Assembly (NCBI GenBank): GCA_964358855.1
Contig: CAYHQQ010000003.1
Location: 1-64,000, forward strand
Length of the DNA stretch: 64,000 nucleotides
From: UBA2396 sp038042175
GTDB lineage: Bacteria; Planctomycetota; Phycisphaerae; Phycisphaerales; UBA1924
Reading direction: 5' to 3'
Shown here: piece by piece, positions 34,433 through 43,333 of the stretch
Position numbering within the stretch: the first letter of the stretch is position 1
Layout: the number at the start of each line of letters is the position of its first letter
The notes under the pieces: model-generated
Told to the model about the DNA's origin: nothing
The model's database searches: none
What the model saw: only the letters and a program-made list of their open reading frames with translations
Position numbers and translations under genes: made by a program

Positions 34433-34984
34433 ATGACATTGCTCGCCGCGTTCGATGTGTGGTTCAATCTTGGCATGATGGCCTTCTTTGGCGTCTGCCT
34501 GCTCCTGATCCTCATGATCATGATCCAAAAACCCCAGGGCGGCGGCCTGTCCGCGGCCTTTGGCGCCTCGTCGGGGTCGGGTCAGACCGCCTTTGGCACT
34601 AAGACCGGCGACGCACTCACGGTCGCAACCATCATTCTCTTTGGTGTCTGGATCGTTGTTGCCACAGTCCTCAATCTCGCGGGGAATCCGTCGGTCGTCG
34701 TCGCCACGCCCACGCCAAACGCCGCCGCTCCCGCCGCACCCGCCGGCTCCGGCAATACCCCGTTGCCCGAGAATGCCCCGGCGACGACTCCCGGTCCAAC
34801 AGCGGCGCCGACGACAGTTCCGCCGACGACCCCCGGCCCCGAATCACCCGTGGAATCGACCCCGCCTTCAACACCCGGCGGAACCCCGCCGCCAGTCACT
34901 CCGCCCGTCGTCGTTCCGCCCGCAGCCACACCGCCCGCCCCGACAACCCCTCCGGCCGGTGACCCGCCAGCCAATCCGCGCTGA
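34433..34984 (+). CDS. secG: Preprotein translocase subunit SecG, long proline-rich form
   Basis: This accessory subunit of the SecYEG channel has two membrane helices (NLGMMAFFGVCLLLILMIMI and ALTVATIILFGVWIVVATVLNLA). The conserved loop between them is QKPQGGGLSAAFGASSGSGQTAFGTKTGD. Usual SecG proteins are 70-110 residues; this one has 183 because of a tail of about 100 residues made of Pro, Thr and Ala. ATG 34433 follows GGAG. It is followed 21 bases later by the yicC-like gene. I see no gene in the 142 bases before it. Confidence 0.9.
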   Translation: MTLLAAFDVWFNLGMMAFFGVCLLLILMIMIQKPQGGGLSAAFGASSGSGQTAFGTKTGDALTVATIILFGVWIVVATVLNLAGNPSVVVATPTPNAAAPAAPAGSGNTPLPENAPATTPGPTAAPTTVPPTTPGPESPVESTPPSTPGGTPPPVTPPVVVPPAATPPAPTTPPAGDPPANPR

Positions 34985-35005
34985 GCCCTACAGGAGCCAA
35001 TACCC

Positions 35006-35893
35006 GTGATCCGAAGCATGACCGGCTACGGCGAAGCATCGTCGCACGTCGACGGGACGCACTATTTCCTCGAGGCCCGGTCGCTCAACAACAAGTATCT
35101 CAAGGCGGTCATCCGCCTTCCCGAGGAGTTCCAGGCACTTGAAGCGGAGCTTGAATCCAAGCTTCGCGAGCGCATCAACCGCGGCACGGTGACCATCACG
35201 GCGAGCTGCACCGACGAGGCCGGCGCCGCCGCCCGCGAGATCAACGTGCAGGCGGTGCAGAAGTACCTCGACCAGATCCGCCGCCTGCCCGACGCCCAGT
35301 TGCTCACCGGCCCGCTGCTCTCCTCGCTCTTGTCGCTGCCGGGCGTGCTGCTCCCGGCGGCCCACGAGGAAGAGCGCATCCACCGCGCCCGGGCCGCGTT
35401 CGCCCCGCTTCTCGACCGCGCTCTGGACGGCCTGATCGTCATGCGCGACCGCGAGGGGCAGGGTGTCTCGGCCGATCTTGAGGCCCAGCGCCAGCTCATC
35501 GCCGAGCGCCTCGTGCAGATCACCGGTCGGGCGCCCGAGGTCGTGTCCGAGTATCAGCGCCGTCTCAAGGCGCGCATCGAGCAACTCCTCCGCGAGGCGG
35601 ATGTGCAGCTTGAGGTTGGGGACCTCATCCGCGAGATCGCCATCTACGCCGAACGCATCGACATCGCCGAGGAGATCAGCCGCCTGGGCGGACACCTCCA
35701 GCAGTTCCAGGAAATGCTCAGCCTGCCGGGCGCCAAGCCCATCGGGCGCACGCTCGATTTCCTCGCCCAGGAGATGCTCCGCGAGGCCAACACGATCGCG
35801 AGCAAATCGCCCGACGCCTCTATCTCCAGGTGGACCGTGGACGTCAAGGGAGCGATCGATCGGATCAAGGAACAGGCGGCAAACGTCGAGTAA
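35006..35893 (+). CDS. yicC: YicC-family endoribonuclease
   Basis: The 295-residue protein begins with the family hallmark MIRSMTGYG and has the N-terminal YicC domain (LEARSLNNKYLKAVIRLPE, ELESKLRERINRGTVTI). It ends with the DUF1732 domain, including EISRLGGHLQQFQEML, GRTLDFLAQEMLREANTIASKS and a final helix. YicC proteins are RNases acting on small or messenger RNAs. The start is a GTG at 35006 with CAGGAG ten bases upstream. It follows secG closely and probably shares its transcript. Confidence 0.93.
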   Translation: MIRSMTGYGEASSHVDGTHYFLEARSLNNKYLKAVIRLPEEFQALEAELESKLRERINRGTVTITASCTDEAGAAAREINVQAVQKYLDQIRRLPDAQLLTGPLLSSLLSLPGVLLPAAHEEERIHRARAAFAPLLDRALDGLIVMRDREGQGVSADLEAQRQLIAERLVQITGRAPEVVSEYQRRLKARIEQLLREADVQLEVGDLIREIAIYAERIDIAEEISRLGGHLQQFQEMLSLPGAKPIGRTLDFLAQEMLREANTIASKSPDASISRWTVDVKGAIDRIKEQAANVE

Positions 35894-35973
35894 ATCGTCT
35901 GGTCTTTGTTCGGCCTATCATTTTGTCGGCCTGACTCTTGGACCCGCGCAGGACGCGCTCCCGAGGATGTCGC

Positions 35974-37092
35974 ATGTTTTCCGCAAGCCGAACCATCGTC
36001 GTCACTTTCTTGGCCGGATGCACCCTCGGAGTCGCATCGGCCGCCCCTCAGATCTTTGTGCCCGCTCTCCCGGCGGTGGCGATGCAGGAATCGCCGGCCC
36101 CGCCCACCGCGCGCGACGCGGACCTTGCCGCGGTGCTTCGGGCCGCGGCCAAGCTCGACGCCGACTCGGTCGACGAGCGCGAAAGTGCCCAGCGAGCCCT
36201 TGAGGGCATGAAGATCTCGCCCAGCGTCCTGTGCGAGGCGATCCGGTCGGCTCAGACCTCTCCCGAGCAGCGCGAGCGACTCGCGCTCCTGGGCCCGCGG
36301 GCGCTGTACAACTCCATGCGCGGCGCACTGGGCGTGAGCTTCTCCAATTTCGGCGGCGAGGCGACGGTCGGCATGACCCAGCCCGGCTTCGACTCGGTCC
36401 GCGTCCTTCGAACCGGCGACCAGATTCTGGCGATCGACGGGAGTCGCATCAGCGAGTATCGCCAGGTGCGTCCCCTGATCATCTCCCGCGACCCCGGGCA
36501 AGAGATCGAGCTCCGCGTGCTTCGGTCCGGCAAGATCATCAACGTTCGCGTGAAACTGGGACGCTTCGACGACCTCAACAACGGCATGGGCCGCGGGTTC
36601 GATGCCATCACCGTCTCCAACTGCGAGCAGGCCTGGCGGATCCGCCTCATGCTCGAGCAGCGTGAGCACGCCCTGAGCGAGATCACCACCGATCTCACGC
36701 AGGGCGACTGGGCCAGGGCGCAGGAGCGAGCCACGCTCGCCCAGTTGCAGCCCGTCACCATCGTCTCCAGACAGATCCGGCGCAACCTCAACAACTTCGA
36801 CGGCAGCATGGAAGTGGCCCAGCCTCTGGCGGTTCGAGCCATCGCGCCCGACGATCGCCTTGCCGGCGGCGGCGAGCCGCGCGGCGGCACCCTCGCCTCG
36901 ATCGGCACCCGCCTGCAGGCCGGAAGAACGTCCAACAACATGCTCAACGAGATCAAGGCGATGCAGCAGCGCCAGCTCGACGCGATCATCGACCAGCTCA
37001 ATATCCCGGGTCTCGACGCCGCGTCAAAGGCACGCCTGGAGCAGAATCTCCTCAACCTCAAGTCCATGCTCAACGACTCGCGGATTCCCTGA
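35974..37092 (+). CDS. Secreted PDZ-domain protein of unknown function
   Basis: The 372-residue protein has a signal peptide (IVVTFLAGCTLGVASA), a helical N-terminal region, and then a PDZ domain at about 125-200 (LGVSFSNFGGEATVGMTQPG, VLRTGDQILAIDGSRI, IELRVLRSGKIINVRV). A long helical C-terminal part rich in Gln/Arg follows and may form coiled coils. No protease catalytic residues are visible, so it is not a DegP-type enzyme. GAGGATGTCGC before ATG 35974 supports the start. It ends at a shared terminator. Confidence 0.75.
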   Translation: MFSASRTIVVTFLAGCTLGVASAAPQIFVPALPAVAMQESPAPPTARDADLAAVLRAAAKLDADSVDERESAQRALEGMKISPSVLCEAIRSAQTSPEQRERLALLGPRALYNSMRGALGVSFSNFGGEATVGMTQPGFDSVRVLRTGDQILAIDGSRISEYRQVRPLIISRDPGQEIELRVLRSGKIINVRVKLGRFDDLNNGMGRGFDAITVSNCEQAWRIRLMLEQREHALSEITTDLTQGDWARAQERATLAQLQPVTIVSRQIRRNLNNFDGSMEVAQPLAVRAIAPDDRLAGGGEPRGGTLASIGTRLQAGRTSNNMLNEIKAMQQRQLDAIIDQLNIPGLDAASKARLEQNLLNLKSMLNDSRIP

Positions 37093-37134
37093 CCTTTCAT
37101 CCGCGTCGTCCGCACCCAACTCGTGAACGAAAGA

Positions 37135-37165
37135 AGGGCGGGTCCGTCTGGACCCGCCCTCTTTG
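37135..37165. terminator. Bidirectional terminator
   Basis: An 11-bp perfect stem (AGGGCGGGTCC/GGACCCGCCCT, 37135-37145 and 37150-37160) with loop GTCT has CTTTG on its right and AAAGAA on its left. It therefore gives short U-runs in both directions. It serves the convergent PDZ-protein gene and the 37225-38982 gene. Confidence 0.85.
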
Positions 37166-37224
37166 CTATCTGGCAGATTGAACTCGGGCCGCCCGCGTGG
37201 GTGGTGGTGGGGTGGGGGGGGCGC

Positions 37225-38982
37225 TCAGAATCGCGGCTTGCGCCGCTCTTCCTTGGGCTTCTCGTCCTGCTCGGGCTTGTCGGCCTCGTCGCCCTCTTTC
37301 ATCTTCTTGATGATCTTGGCCGCCTCATCGATCACCGCCATCGGCACGTGCAGCCGGATCGCCGCTCCGCCGCCGTCGGTCGTTCCGCCCACCGCGATGG
37401 GCGGCATGTCGGCCCCGACCTCAAACGGCAGGGGCATCCCGAAGTTCTGCATCAGCCCCCCCACGGTGTCGATGATCCCCTTCACGCCCAGGAACAGCTC
37501 GAACGTGCGACCGGGCGGGAGCGCCGACGCCGAGACCTTGAGCTGGGCGTCGTCGGCGAGGCCGTTCTTTCCTTCGGAGGCGTCCAGGGCCTTGCCCATC
37601 AGTTCAGAGTTGGAGCTCATGGTCGTCACGACGCCCGTCTTGGTCGCCGCGACCATCCCGGTCATCTCGCCCGACTGCCCGGTAAAGATCATCATCATCT
37701 GCTGCATCTGGGCCGCGGCGTCGGAGTTGGGGTCGATCTCCATCTTCATCTTCCACGTGTCGACCTTGCGCCCCGCGACCTCTGCGCCGCCGGGCGTGAA
37801 GCTGGACGTGTACTTGACGCCCTGCTGCTCGGTGCCGTTGGTCTTCTCGATCCCCTCTTTCTGGATCGCGATCACGCCGGCCGGATCGGTGGTCTGCGAG
37901 TACGAGAGGGTGTTGGCAAAGAGCCCGGCCTGCAACAGGGCCGCGTTGGTCCCCATGATGAAGCCCTGGGCCTGGACCTTGTCGAGCATCTTTGCCGCCG
38001 CGTTGCCGGCGCCGGCCGCCGAGACCTCGCTCATCTGCTGCACAATCTTGCGAAGGGTCGGGTTTGACATGTCGATCGCGCCCGCGAAGAGGTACGGAAT
38101 CTTGGGGAGCTTGCCGACCACGCCCTCGAGCTTGCCGGCGTGCTGGAACGCGCCGCCCATCTCCGAGCCATCCTTGAACTGGGCGGCGAAGTCCATCGAA
38201 ACCCCAGCCTCGTTCATCGTGAGCCCCATGAGCCCCGTCTGAACGTCGCGCGCGAACGCTTCCATTCCCTTTTGCATCTGCTCCATGCCCTTGGCCATGT
38301 CGGCGTTGCCGCCGGCCATCGCCGCGAACATCCCCATCTGGTCCTTGAACCCCGCGATCCCCTCGCTCATCTGCTTGTTGAGCTTGCCCAGGTTGCTGAT
38401 CACCACCACGTCCGAAGTGTCGGCGATCCGCCCTCCCGCCTTGCCCAGCACCGTCTTGTGCCCGGCAATCTGGCCCGCCGGACCCTCGAACGCCCTCACC
38501 GCGGGCTCCTCGCCCATGACCATGAACCCGCCCCCGATGTCCTTGGCCGCCGCCGTCGGAGCGATCTCCGCCAGCATCACGATCTTCTGCGTCCCGTCGC
38601 CGCCCATCGCCGCGGCGAATTTCTTGAAGTCGCTCACCGGCGCGATCACCACCGCGTTCTCTGGGTCGAAGTCCTCCTGCCCCGGATCACCCAGCAGAAC
38701 AAACGCGGCCGACCCGCCTTTGTTGAACCCGTCGGCGTTGAGGAACTTGTCGATCTGCGCGAGCGGAGTCTCCTCCATCGGAGCTTCGAACTTCTTCAAC
38801 ATGCCGCCCAGGCGCGTCCGAAGCGCCCCGACATCGCGGAACCCGATCGCAAGCACCGCGCCCTTGGGCGCCCGGTCCAGGGCCGCAGGAACATCCGCAA
38901 ACGCCTGTCCGGCAACGATCGACAGCAGCGTGACGGCCGACCAGCACAATGGGCGGCGCGAGCGAGGAGCGAGAGTCAGCAT
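37225..38982 (-). CDS. Large secreted protein of unknown function
   Basis: The 585-residue protein has a signal peptide (AVTLLSIVAGQAFA) and an opening reminiscent of DUF3352-like envelope proteins (VPAALDRAPKGAVLAIGFRD). Long mixed alpha/beta stretches follow, including a Met-rich helix around GGNADMAKGMEQMQKGMEAF. A charged tail (DKPEQDEKPKEERRKPRF) closes it. I cannot assign a domain with confidence. AAAGGGGAT lies eight bases before ATG 38982. It is monocistronic, with a terminator past its end and a divergent pgpA on its other side. Confidence 0.75.
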   Translation of the reverse strand: MLTLAPRSRRPLCWSAVTLLSIVAGQAFADVPAALDRAPKGAVLAIGFRDVGALRTRLGGMLKKFEAPMEETPLAQIDKFLNADGFNKGGSAAFVLLGDPGQEDFDPENAVVIAPVSDFKKFAAAMGGDGTQKIVMLAEIAPTAAAKDIGGGFMVMGEEPAVRAFEGPAGQIAGHKTVLGKAGGRIADTSDVVVISNLGKLNKQMSEGIAGFKDQMGMFAAMAGGNADMAKGMEQMQKGMEAFARDVQTGLMGLTMNEAGVSMDFAAQFKDGSEMGGAFQHAGKLEGVVGKLPKIPYLFAGAIDMSNPTLRKIVQQMSEVSAAGAGNAAAKMLDKVQAQGFIMGTNAALLQAGLFANTLSYSQTTDPAGVIAIQKEGIEKTNGTEQQGVKYTSSFTPGGAEVAGRKVDTWKMKMEIDPNSDAAAQMQQMMMIFTGQSGEMTGMVAATKTGVVTTMSSNSELMGKALDASEGKNGLADDAQLKVSASALPPGRTFELFLGVKGIIDTVGGLMQNFGMPLPFEVGADMPPIAVGGTTDGGGAAIRLHVPMAVIDEAAKIIKKMKEGDEADKPEQDEKPKEERRKPRF

Positions 38983-39154
38983 TCGTAAGATCCCCTTTGG
39001 GCACGACACCTCGCCGTGCGCCGCGATGATATACCCGTCTCTGGCGGCCCGGGATGCGAACTCACCCGGCCGACACCTTTCATTCTCCTTGGGAAAGCGT
39101 GGGATCGGATTCCCCTATGCTTGGTTTCGGGTTTGGTTTGCTTTGAGCCCTCCC

Positions 39155-39676
39155 ATGACAGCACAGAAGCCCCTTCGCCACATCTCCGTCTTCGGGCTCG
39201 GATTCCTCCGTCCGGCCCCGGGCACCTGGGGCTCGCTCCCGCCCGCGATCGTCGCGTTCTTGCTGCTTGCGAGTCGGTCGAGCCCATGGGACGGCGGCTG
39301 GGGCTATCACGCCATTCTTCTGGTCGTGGGCGCCTGGGCCTGCTGGGCCTGCATCGCGCAGGGCGACGAGGCGGAAAGACAGTGGGGCAAGGACCCGTCC
39401 AACGCCGTCGCCGACGAGACCGCAGGTCAGTGCATAGCCCTCGCGATTCCTCCCGTGGGCGTGCTCACCTCGGCAACACCGATCCGCGCGGCCGCGATCT
39501 ACGTGGGCGTCGCGTTCGTCGCGTTCCGCGTCATGGATATCGTCAAGCCCCCCCCCGCCTACCAGATCCAAAGACTCCGGGCAGGCTGGGGAATCCTCCT
39601 GGACGATCTGGTCGCCGGGTTCTACGCGCTGGTCGCCGTTCAACTGGCGTGCCACTATCTGCCCGCCATGTTCTAA
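39155..39676 (+). CDS. pgpA: Phosphatidylglycerophosphatase A
   Basis: This inner-membrane enzyme dephosphorylates phosphatidylglycerophosphate to phosphatidylglycerol. The 173-residue protein shows the family motifs GLGFLRPAPGTWGSLPP at the N-terminus and the acidic catalytic segment AVADETAGQCIAL. The C-terminal block is FRVMDIVKPPPA...LRAGWGILLDDLVAGFYA. ATG 39155 was chosen for the conserved start; the longer open frame upstream is antisense to the preceding gene. Its end is three bases from the convergent rho gene end. Confidence 0.92.
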   Translation: MTAQKPLRHISVFGLGFLRPAPGTWGSLPPAIVAFLLLASRSSPWDGGWGYHAILLVVGAWACWACIAQGDEAERQWGKDPSNAVADETAGQCIALAIPPVGVLTSATPIRAAAIYVGVAFVAFRVMDIVKPPPAYQIQRLRAGWGILLDDLVAGFYALVAVQLACHYLPAMF

Positions 39677-39678
39677 AT

Positions 39679-40902
39679 TCAGGTCGCGCTGCCGACCAGG
39701 GCCGCGTTGGTCGGGAACCGCTGCATCGCCGCCAGGAGCTGCTCGACCTGCTGGGGCGGGTGCATGCTCAGGAGCCGGCGACGAAGGGCCGCCATGGTCT
39801 TGTACTCCTGCTCGTTGAGCAGCTTCTCGTCCTTGCGCGTCCCGCTCTCGGCGAGATTGATCGCCGGGAACAGGCGCCTCTCTGAGATCTTGCGATCCAG
39901 GATCAGCTCCATGTTGCCCGAACCCTTGAACTCCTCGAAAATGATCTGGTCGGCCGCCGAACCCGTGTCGACCAGACAGCTCGCCAGAATCGTGAGGCTC
40001 CCCGACTCCTCGGTGTTGCGGGCGGTCCCGAAGATCTGACGCGGAATCTCCAGCGCACGGCTGTCGAGTCCGCCGGTCATGATCCGACCCGAATTGGCGT
40101 GCTTGCGGCTCGCGTTGAAGGCCCGTCCCAATCGCGTGATGCTGTCGAGCAGCATCACAACGTGACGCCCGAGCTCCACCTGCCGCCGGCAATACTCCAT
40201 CGTCTTGAGCGCGACTTCAACGTGCTTGTCGGTCCCGTGGTCGTTGCTCGAGGCAATCACCTTGCACCGGGGCGAGACGATCTGCGTCCCAAAGCCGCCG
40301 ATGATCACCTGGCCCTTGGCCGGATCGGCCGCGTTGTGCTGCTCACTGTGAATCCCCAGCTGTGCCGCCGCCGCGTTCGCCCAGGCGAGGTCCGCCGCCA
40401 GCGTCGACTCGTACGCCACGAGCGTGCGCCGGAAGTCGGTCACCTCCTCGGGGCGCTCGTCGACGAGCAGAATGATCAGTTCCAGCCCCGGATGGTTCCT
40501 CAGCACCGAGAGCGCAATGTCCTTGAGCAGGGTCGTCTTGCCGGCCTTGGGCGGGCTCACGATCAGCCCTCGCTGCCCCCGCCCGATCGGGCAGAACAGA
40601 TCGATCAGCCGGCACGACGGCGGACACCCGTTGTACTCCAGCGTGATCCGGGGCTGCGGATCGATTGATGTCAGTTGCTCAAACGGCTTCATCCCCGCCG
40701 GCAGTGGCGGCAACGTCGTCGTCATCGCCCCCCGAAGCCCCTGCTGGTGCCCCTGCTGGTGCCCCTGCTGCGGGCCGCCCTGGGGGCGTTGCTGCTGAGG
40801 CTGCTGCCCGTTCTGGTTCGGCTGCCCGTTCTGCCCCGGCTGCGCGTGCGGATTCCCTCCACCGCGCCCGCGGCGACGACGCCTCGATCGACGTACTTCC
40901 AA
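39679..40902 (-). CDS. rho: Transcription termination factor Rho, lacking the OB-fold domain
   Basis: Rho is the RNA-dependent ATPase that ends transcription. The 407-residue protein has a basic start (EVRRSRRRRRGRGGG) and a Gln/Pro/Gly-rich stretch to about residue 60. It goes directly into the RecA-like motor: LIDLFCPIGRGQRGLIVSPP, Walker A PPKAGKTTL (117-125), Walker B HVVMLLDSITRL, Q-loop region NASRKHANSGRIMTGGLD and R-loop ESGSLTILASCLVDTGSAAD. The N-terminal helical and cold-shock-like RNA-binding domains of normal Rho (about 130 residues) are missing. The start is TTG 40902, six bases after AGGAGG. Confidence 0.88.
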   Translation of the reverse strand: MEVRRSRRRRRGRGGGNPHAQPGQNGQPNQNGQQPQQQRPQGGPQQGHQQGHQQGLRGAMTTTLPPLPAGMKPFEQLTSIDPQPRITLEYNGCPPSCRLIDLFCPIGRGQRGLIVSPPKAGKTTLLKDIALSVLRNHPGLELIILLVDERPEEVTDFRRTLVAYESTLAADLAWANAAAAQLGIHSEQHNAADPAKGQVIIGGFGTQIVSPRCKVIASSNDHGTDKHVEVALKTMEYCRRQVELGRHVVMLLDSITRLGRAFNASRKHANSGRIMTGGLDSRALEIPRQIFGTARNTEESGSLTILASCLVDTGSAADQIIFEEFKGSGNMELILDRKISERRLFPAINLAESGTRKDEKLLNEQEYKTMAALRRRLLSMHPPQQVEQLLAAMQRFPTNAALVGSAT

Positions 40903-41033
40903 TCCAAACCTCCTTCGGTCCAAGGACTCGGCGCCATTCCGCCGACATTCCCAGGACAACCCCGCCCTCAGTCCAAGGCCCGTCCACCGAACCTGCCGTA
41001 CGGCAAGGCTCGTGTCTCAACCGACTCGAACCT

Positions 41034-41078
41034 GATCGGCCCGAACCAGATCGGTCCAGATCAGATCGGCCCGATTCA
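41034..41078. repeat. 15-bp tandem repeat, three units
   Basis: The units are GATCGGCCCGAACCA, GATCGGTCCAGATCA and GATCGGCCCGATTCA in direct succession. They lie about 130 bases upstream of the rho start, within its presumed leader or promoter region. Confidence 0.75.
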
Positions 41079-41281
41079 ACTCGGCGAGACCATCGCGGCG
41101 GCGTCCCAGCAGTGGAACGCATCAGCCCGCGGAATCCGTCCGCAGGCCCGGCCCTGAATTTCTAACTTGTTCAATCCAACTTTGTCGCGGGCTCGCTGTA
41201 AGGCAGCCCGAAAGCATCCACCTGGGCGATCAGCCCGGATCGATGCATGCCGATATGTGAGAGACCGAAAGTTCGCCGCAG

Positions 41282-41325
41282 CGCCAAATCAGGGAACGCC
41301 AAACAGGAAGCGCCAGACAGGGAAC
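41282..41325. repeat. 14/15-bp degenerate tandem repeat, three units
   Basis: CGCCAAATCAGGGAA, CGCCAAACAGGAAG and CGCCAGACAGGGAAC follow one another. They are unrelated in sequence to the GATCGG repeats 200 bases away. Confidence 0.6.
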
Positions 41326-41521
41326 CGACCAGATTCGGATCGAATTGCCCCAATGCCCCCGACCGCCACGACCCCGTACCCATCTCTTCGTCACAATCAG
41401 AACCCGGATCCACAAGAAAGTCAAGAAGAATCTGAATGGAAGCCACCGAATCGCGCGGGTTCGCGCACGATTCTCTCGAAATCCGTCGGCCCGACCCGGC
41501 ATCAGAGTACACTTTCGCCCC

Positions 41522-43333
41522 TTGGGCAAGACCCCCGCCAAACCCGCTCCCGATCCCAGGCCCGAAAGGCCGCCAAGTGTCCACAAGGGCCTCCCGGTCT
41601 CTCCTGGCATCATGATCGGCCGCGTGATGCTGCTCGAGGACGATATCCACCGCATCCAGAAACGCACGGTGAACGACCAGGCCGTCGCCGGCGAGCTCGC
41701 CCGCTTCGAGCGCGCCGTCCGGGAATCCGTCGCCGAGCTCCAGAATGTCTACCAGGGCGCCCGCAAGGACATGGGAGACGAGGCGGCCAAGATCTTCCTC
41801 GTCCACGTCGGCATGCTCAGCGACCGGCGTATGTTCACCACGCCCGTCACCGTTCTCATCGAGCGCGAGCAGGTCAGCGCCGAGTACGCCGTCAGCCACG
41901 TGCTGGGCCAGCTTGCCGAGCGCTTCCGCCACTCCGCCGACAGCGCCTTCACCACCAAGGTCAACGACATCGACGACCTGGCCTCCAGGCTCCTGGGACA
42001 CCTCGTCGGCAAGCGCGAGTCACGCCTCGCCTTGGCCAAGCCCGAGACCATCGTCGTCGCCCCCGACCTCACCCCCTCCCAGACCGCCGCCCTGGACCGC
42101 AAGAAAATCGTCGGCTTCGCCACCGACCTGGGCGGACGCACCAGCCACACCGCCATCGTCGCCCGCGCCATGGGAATCCCCGCCGTCGTCGGGTGCCAGG
42201 ACCTCGCCCAGGCCGCCCACGACGGAGCCACCGTCATCCTCGACGGCGACCACGGCACGGTCATCCTCGACCCCGACGCCGCCCAGCTCGCCGACTACCG
42301 GCGGATGATCGACCAGCGCAAGCTCTTCCAGATCTCCCTCGCCGAGCTCGCCGACCTCCCCAGCCAGACCCTCGACGCCGTCCACGTCGAGCTGGTGGGC
42401 AACATCGAGTTCCCAGAGCAGGCCGCCGAGGTTCTGTCGATGGGCGGCGAGGGCGTGGGCCTCTACCGCACCGAATATCTCTACCTCATGAGCCGCGTCG
42501 AGCCCACCGAGCGCGACCACTTCCAGGCCTACAAGAAGGCCGTCGAGCTCCTCAAGGGCAAGATCCTCACGATCCGAACCGTCGATCTGGGCGCCGACAA
42601 GATGGTCCAGGGCAAGCACGAGACCCCCGAGCGCAACCCGTTCCTGGGCAACCGCTCGATCCGCTACTGCCTGCGCAACCAGCCGATGTTCAAGCTCCAG
42701 CTTCGGGCGATCCTCCGCGCCAGCGCCCTTGGCCCCATCAAGATCATGTTCCCGCTGGTCTCCTCGCTCAACGAGATCCGCCGCGCCCGCCACATGCTCA
42801 ACGACGTCATGGACGACCTGGCCGAGGACAGCATCCCCTTCGACCGCGACATGAAGGTCGGCATGATGGTCGAGGTCCCCTCCGCCGCGATCCTGGCCGA
42901 CGCCTTCGCCAGCGAGGTCGACTTTTTCAGCATCGGCACCAACGACCTCGTGCAGTACACCCTGGCCGTCGACCGTACCAACGAACGCATTGCCGACCTG
43001 TATAACCCCATGCACCCGGCGGTTATCCGCCTCATCCGCGACGTCGCCCGGGTCGCCAACCGGCGAAAGGTGCCCGTTTCATGCTGTGGGGAGTCGGCGT
43101 CCGATCTAGAGTTTGGATTGTTGCTCATCGGGTTAGGGTTGCGTACTCTCTCGGTGTCAAGTTCCGCCATCCCGTCGCTCAAGCGACTGGTGAGAAGCGT
43201 GAGCGTGCACCAGTGCGAGCGGATCGCCAAAGCGGCGATGGCGTTCGATTCGGAGGCCCAGGTTGCGGCATACATGCGCGATCAGGCCCGAAAGATCATC
43301 CCCGAAGCGTTCGACGGACGGACCGCCGAATAG
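41522..43333 (+). CDS. ptsI: Phosphoenolpyruvate-protein phosphotransferase (enzyme I)
   Basis: Enzyme I starts the PTS chain by taking phosphate from PEP and passing it to HPr. The conserved KGLPVSPGIMIGRV opens the domain. The phospho-histidine lies at about residue 209 in GGRTSHTAIVARAMGIPAVVG, the PEP-binding barrel follows with GEGVGLYRTEYLYL, and the catalytic Cys region is PVSCCGESASD. The start is unclear. ATG 41612 would cut into the conserved segment and ATG 41345 adds a long odd leader, so I chose TTG 41522 (603 residues; family about 570-590). HPr and sugar-specific EII genes are not in the window. Confidence 0.87.
   Translation: MGKTPAKPAPDPRPERPPSVHKGLPVSPGIMIGRVMLLEDDIHRIQKRTVNDQAVAGELARFERAVRESVAELQNVYQGARKDMGDEAAKIFLVHVGMLSDRRMFTTPVTVLIEREQVSAEYAVSHVLGQLAERFRHSADSAFTTKVNDIDDLASRLLGHLVGKRESRLALAKPETIVVAPDLTPSQTAALDRKKIVGFATDLGGRTSHTAIVARAMGIPAVVGCQDLAQAAHDGATVILDGDHGTVILDPDAAQLADYRRMIDQRKLFQISLAELADLPSQTLDAVHVELVGNIEFPEQAAEVLSMGGEGVGLYRTEYLYLMSRVEPTERDHFQAYKKAVELLKGKILTIRTVDLGADKMVQGKHETPERNPFLGNRSIRYCLRNQPMFKLQLRAILRASALGPIKIMFPLVSSLNEIRRARHMLNDVMDDLAEDSIPFDRDMKVGMMVEVPSAAILADAFASEVDFFSIGTNDLVQYTLAVDRTNERIADLYNPMHPAVIRLIRDVARVANRRKVPVSCCGESASDLEFGLLLIGLGLRTLSVSSSAIPSLKRLVRSVSVHQCERIAKAAMAFDSEAQVAAYMRDQARKIIPEAFDGRTAE

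Larger units (their letters stand above)
40903..41521. other. Rho/ptsI divergent intergenic region with short repeats
   Basis: This 619-base region separates two divergent genes and shows no credible coding sequence of its own; the antisense frames are Arg/Pro/Ser-rich. It holds two sets of short degenerate tandem repeats (41034-41078 and 41282-41325). Promoters for both genes must lie here. The uncertain ptsI start means its right end could be up to 177 bases shorter. Confidence 0.55.

Noticed and set aside
40741..40770. 12-bp direct repeat inside rho
   Set aside because: It simply encodes the GHQQGHQQG stretch of the low-complexity leader; not a separate element.
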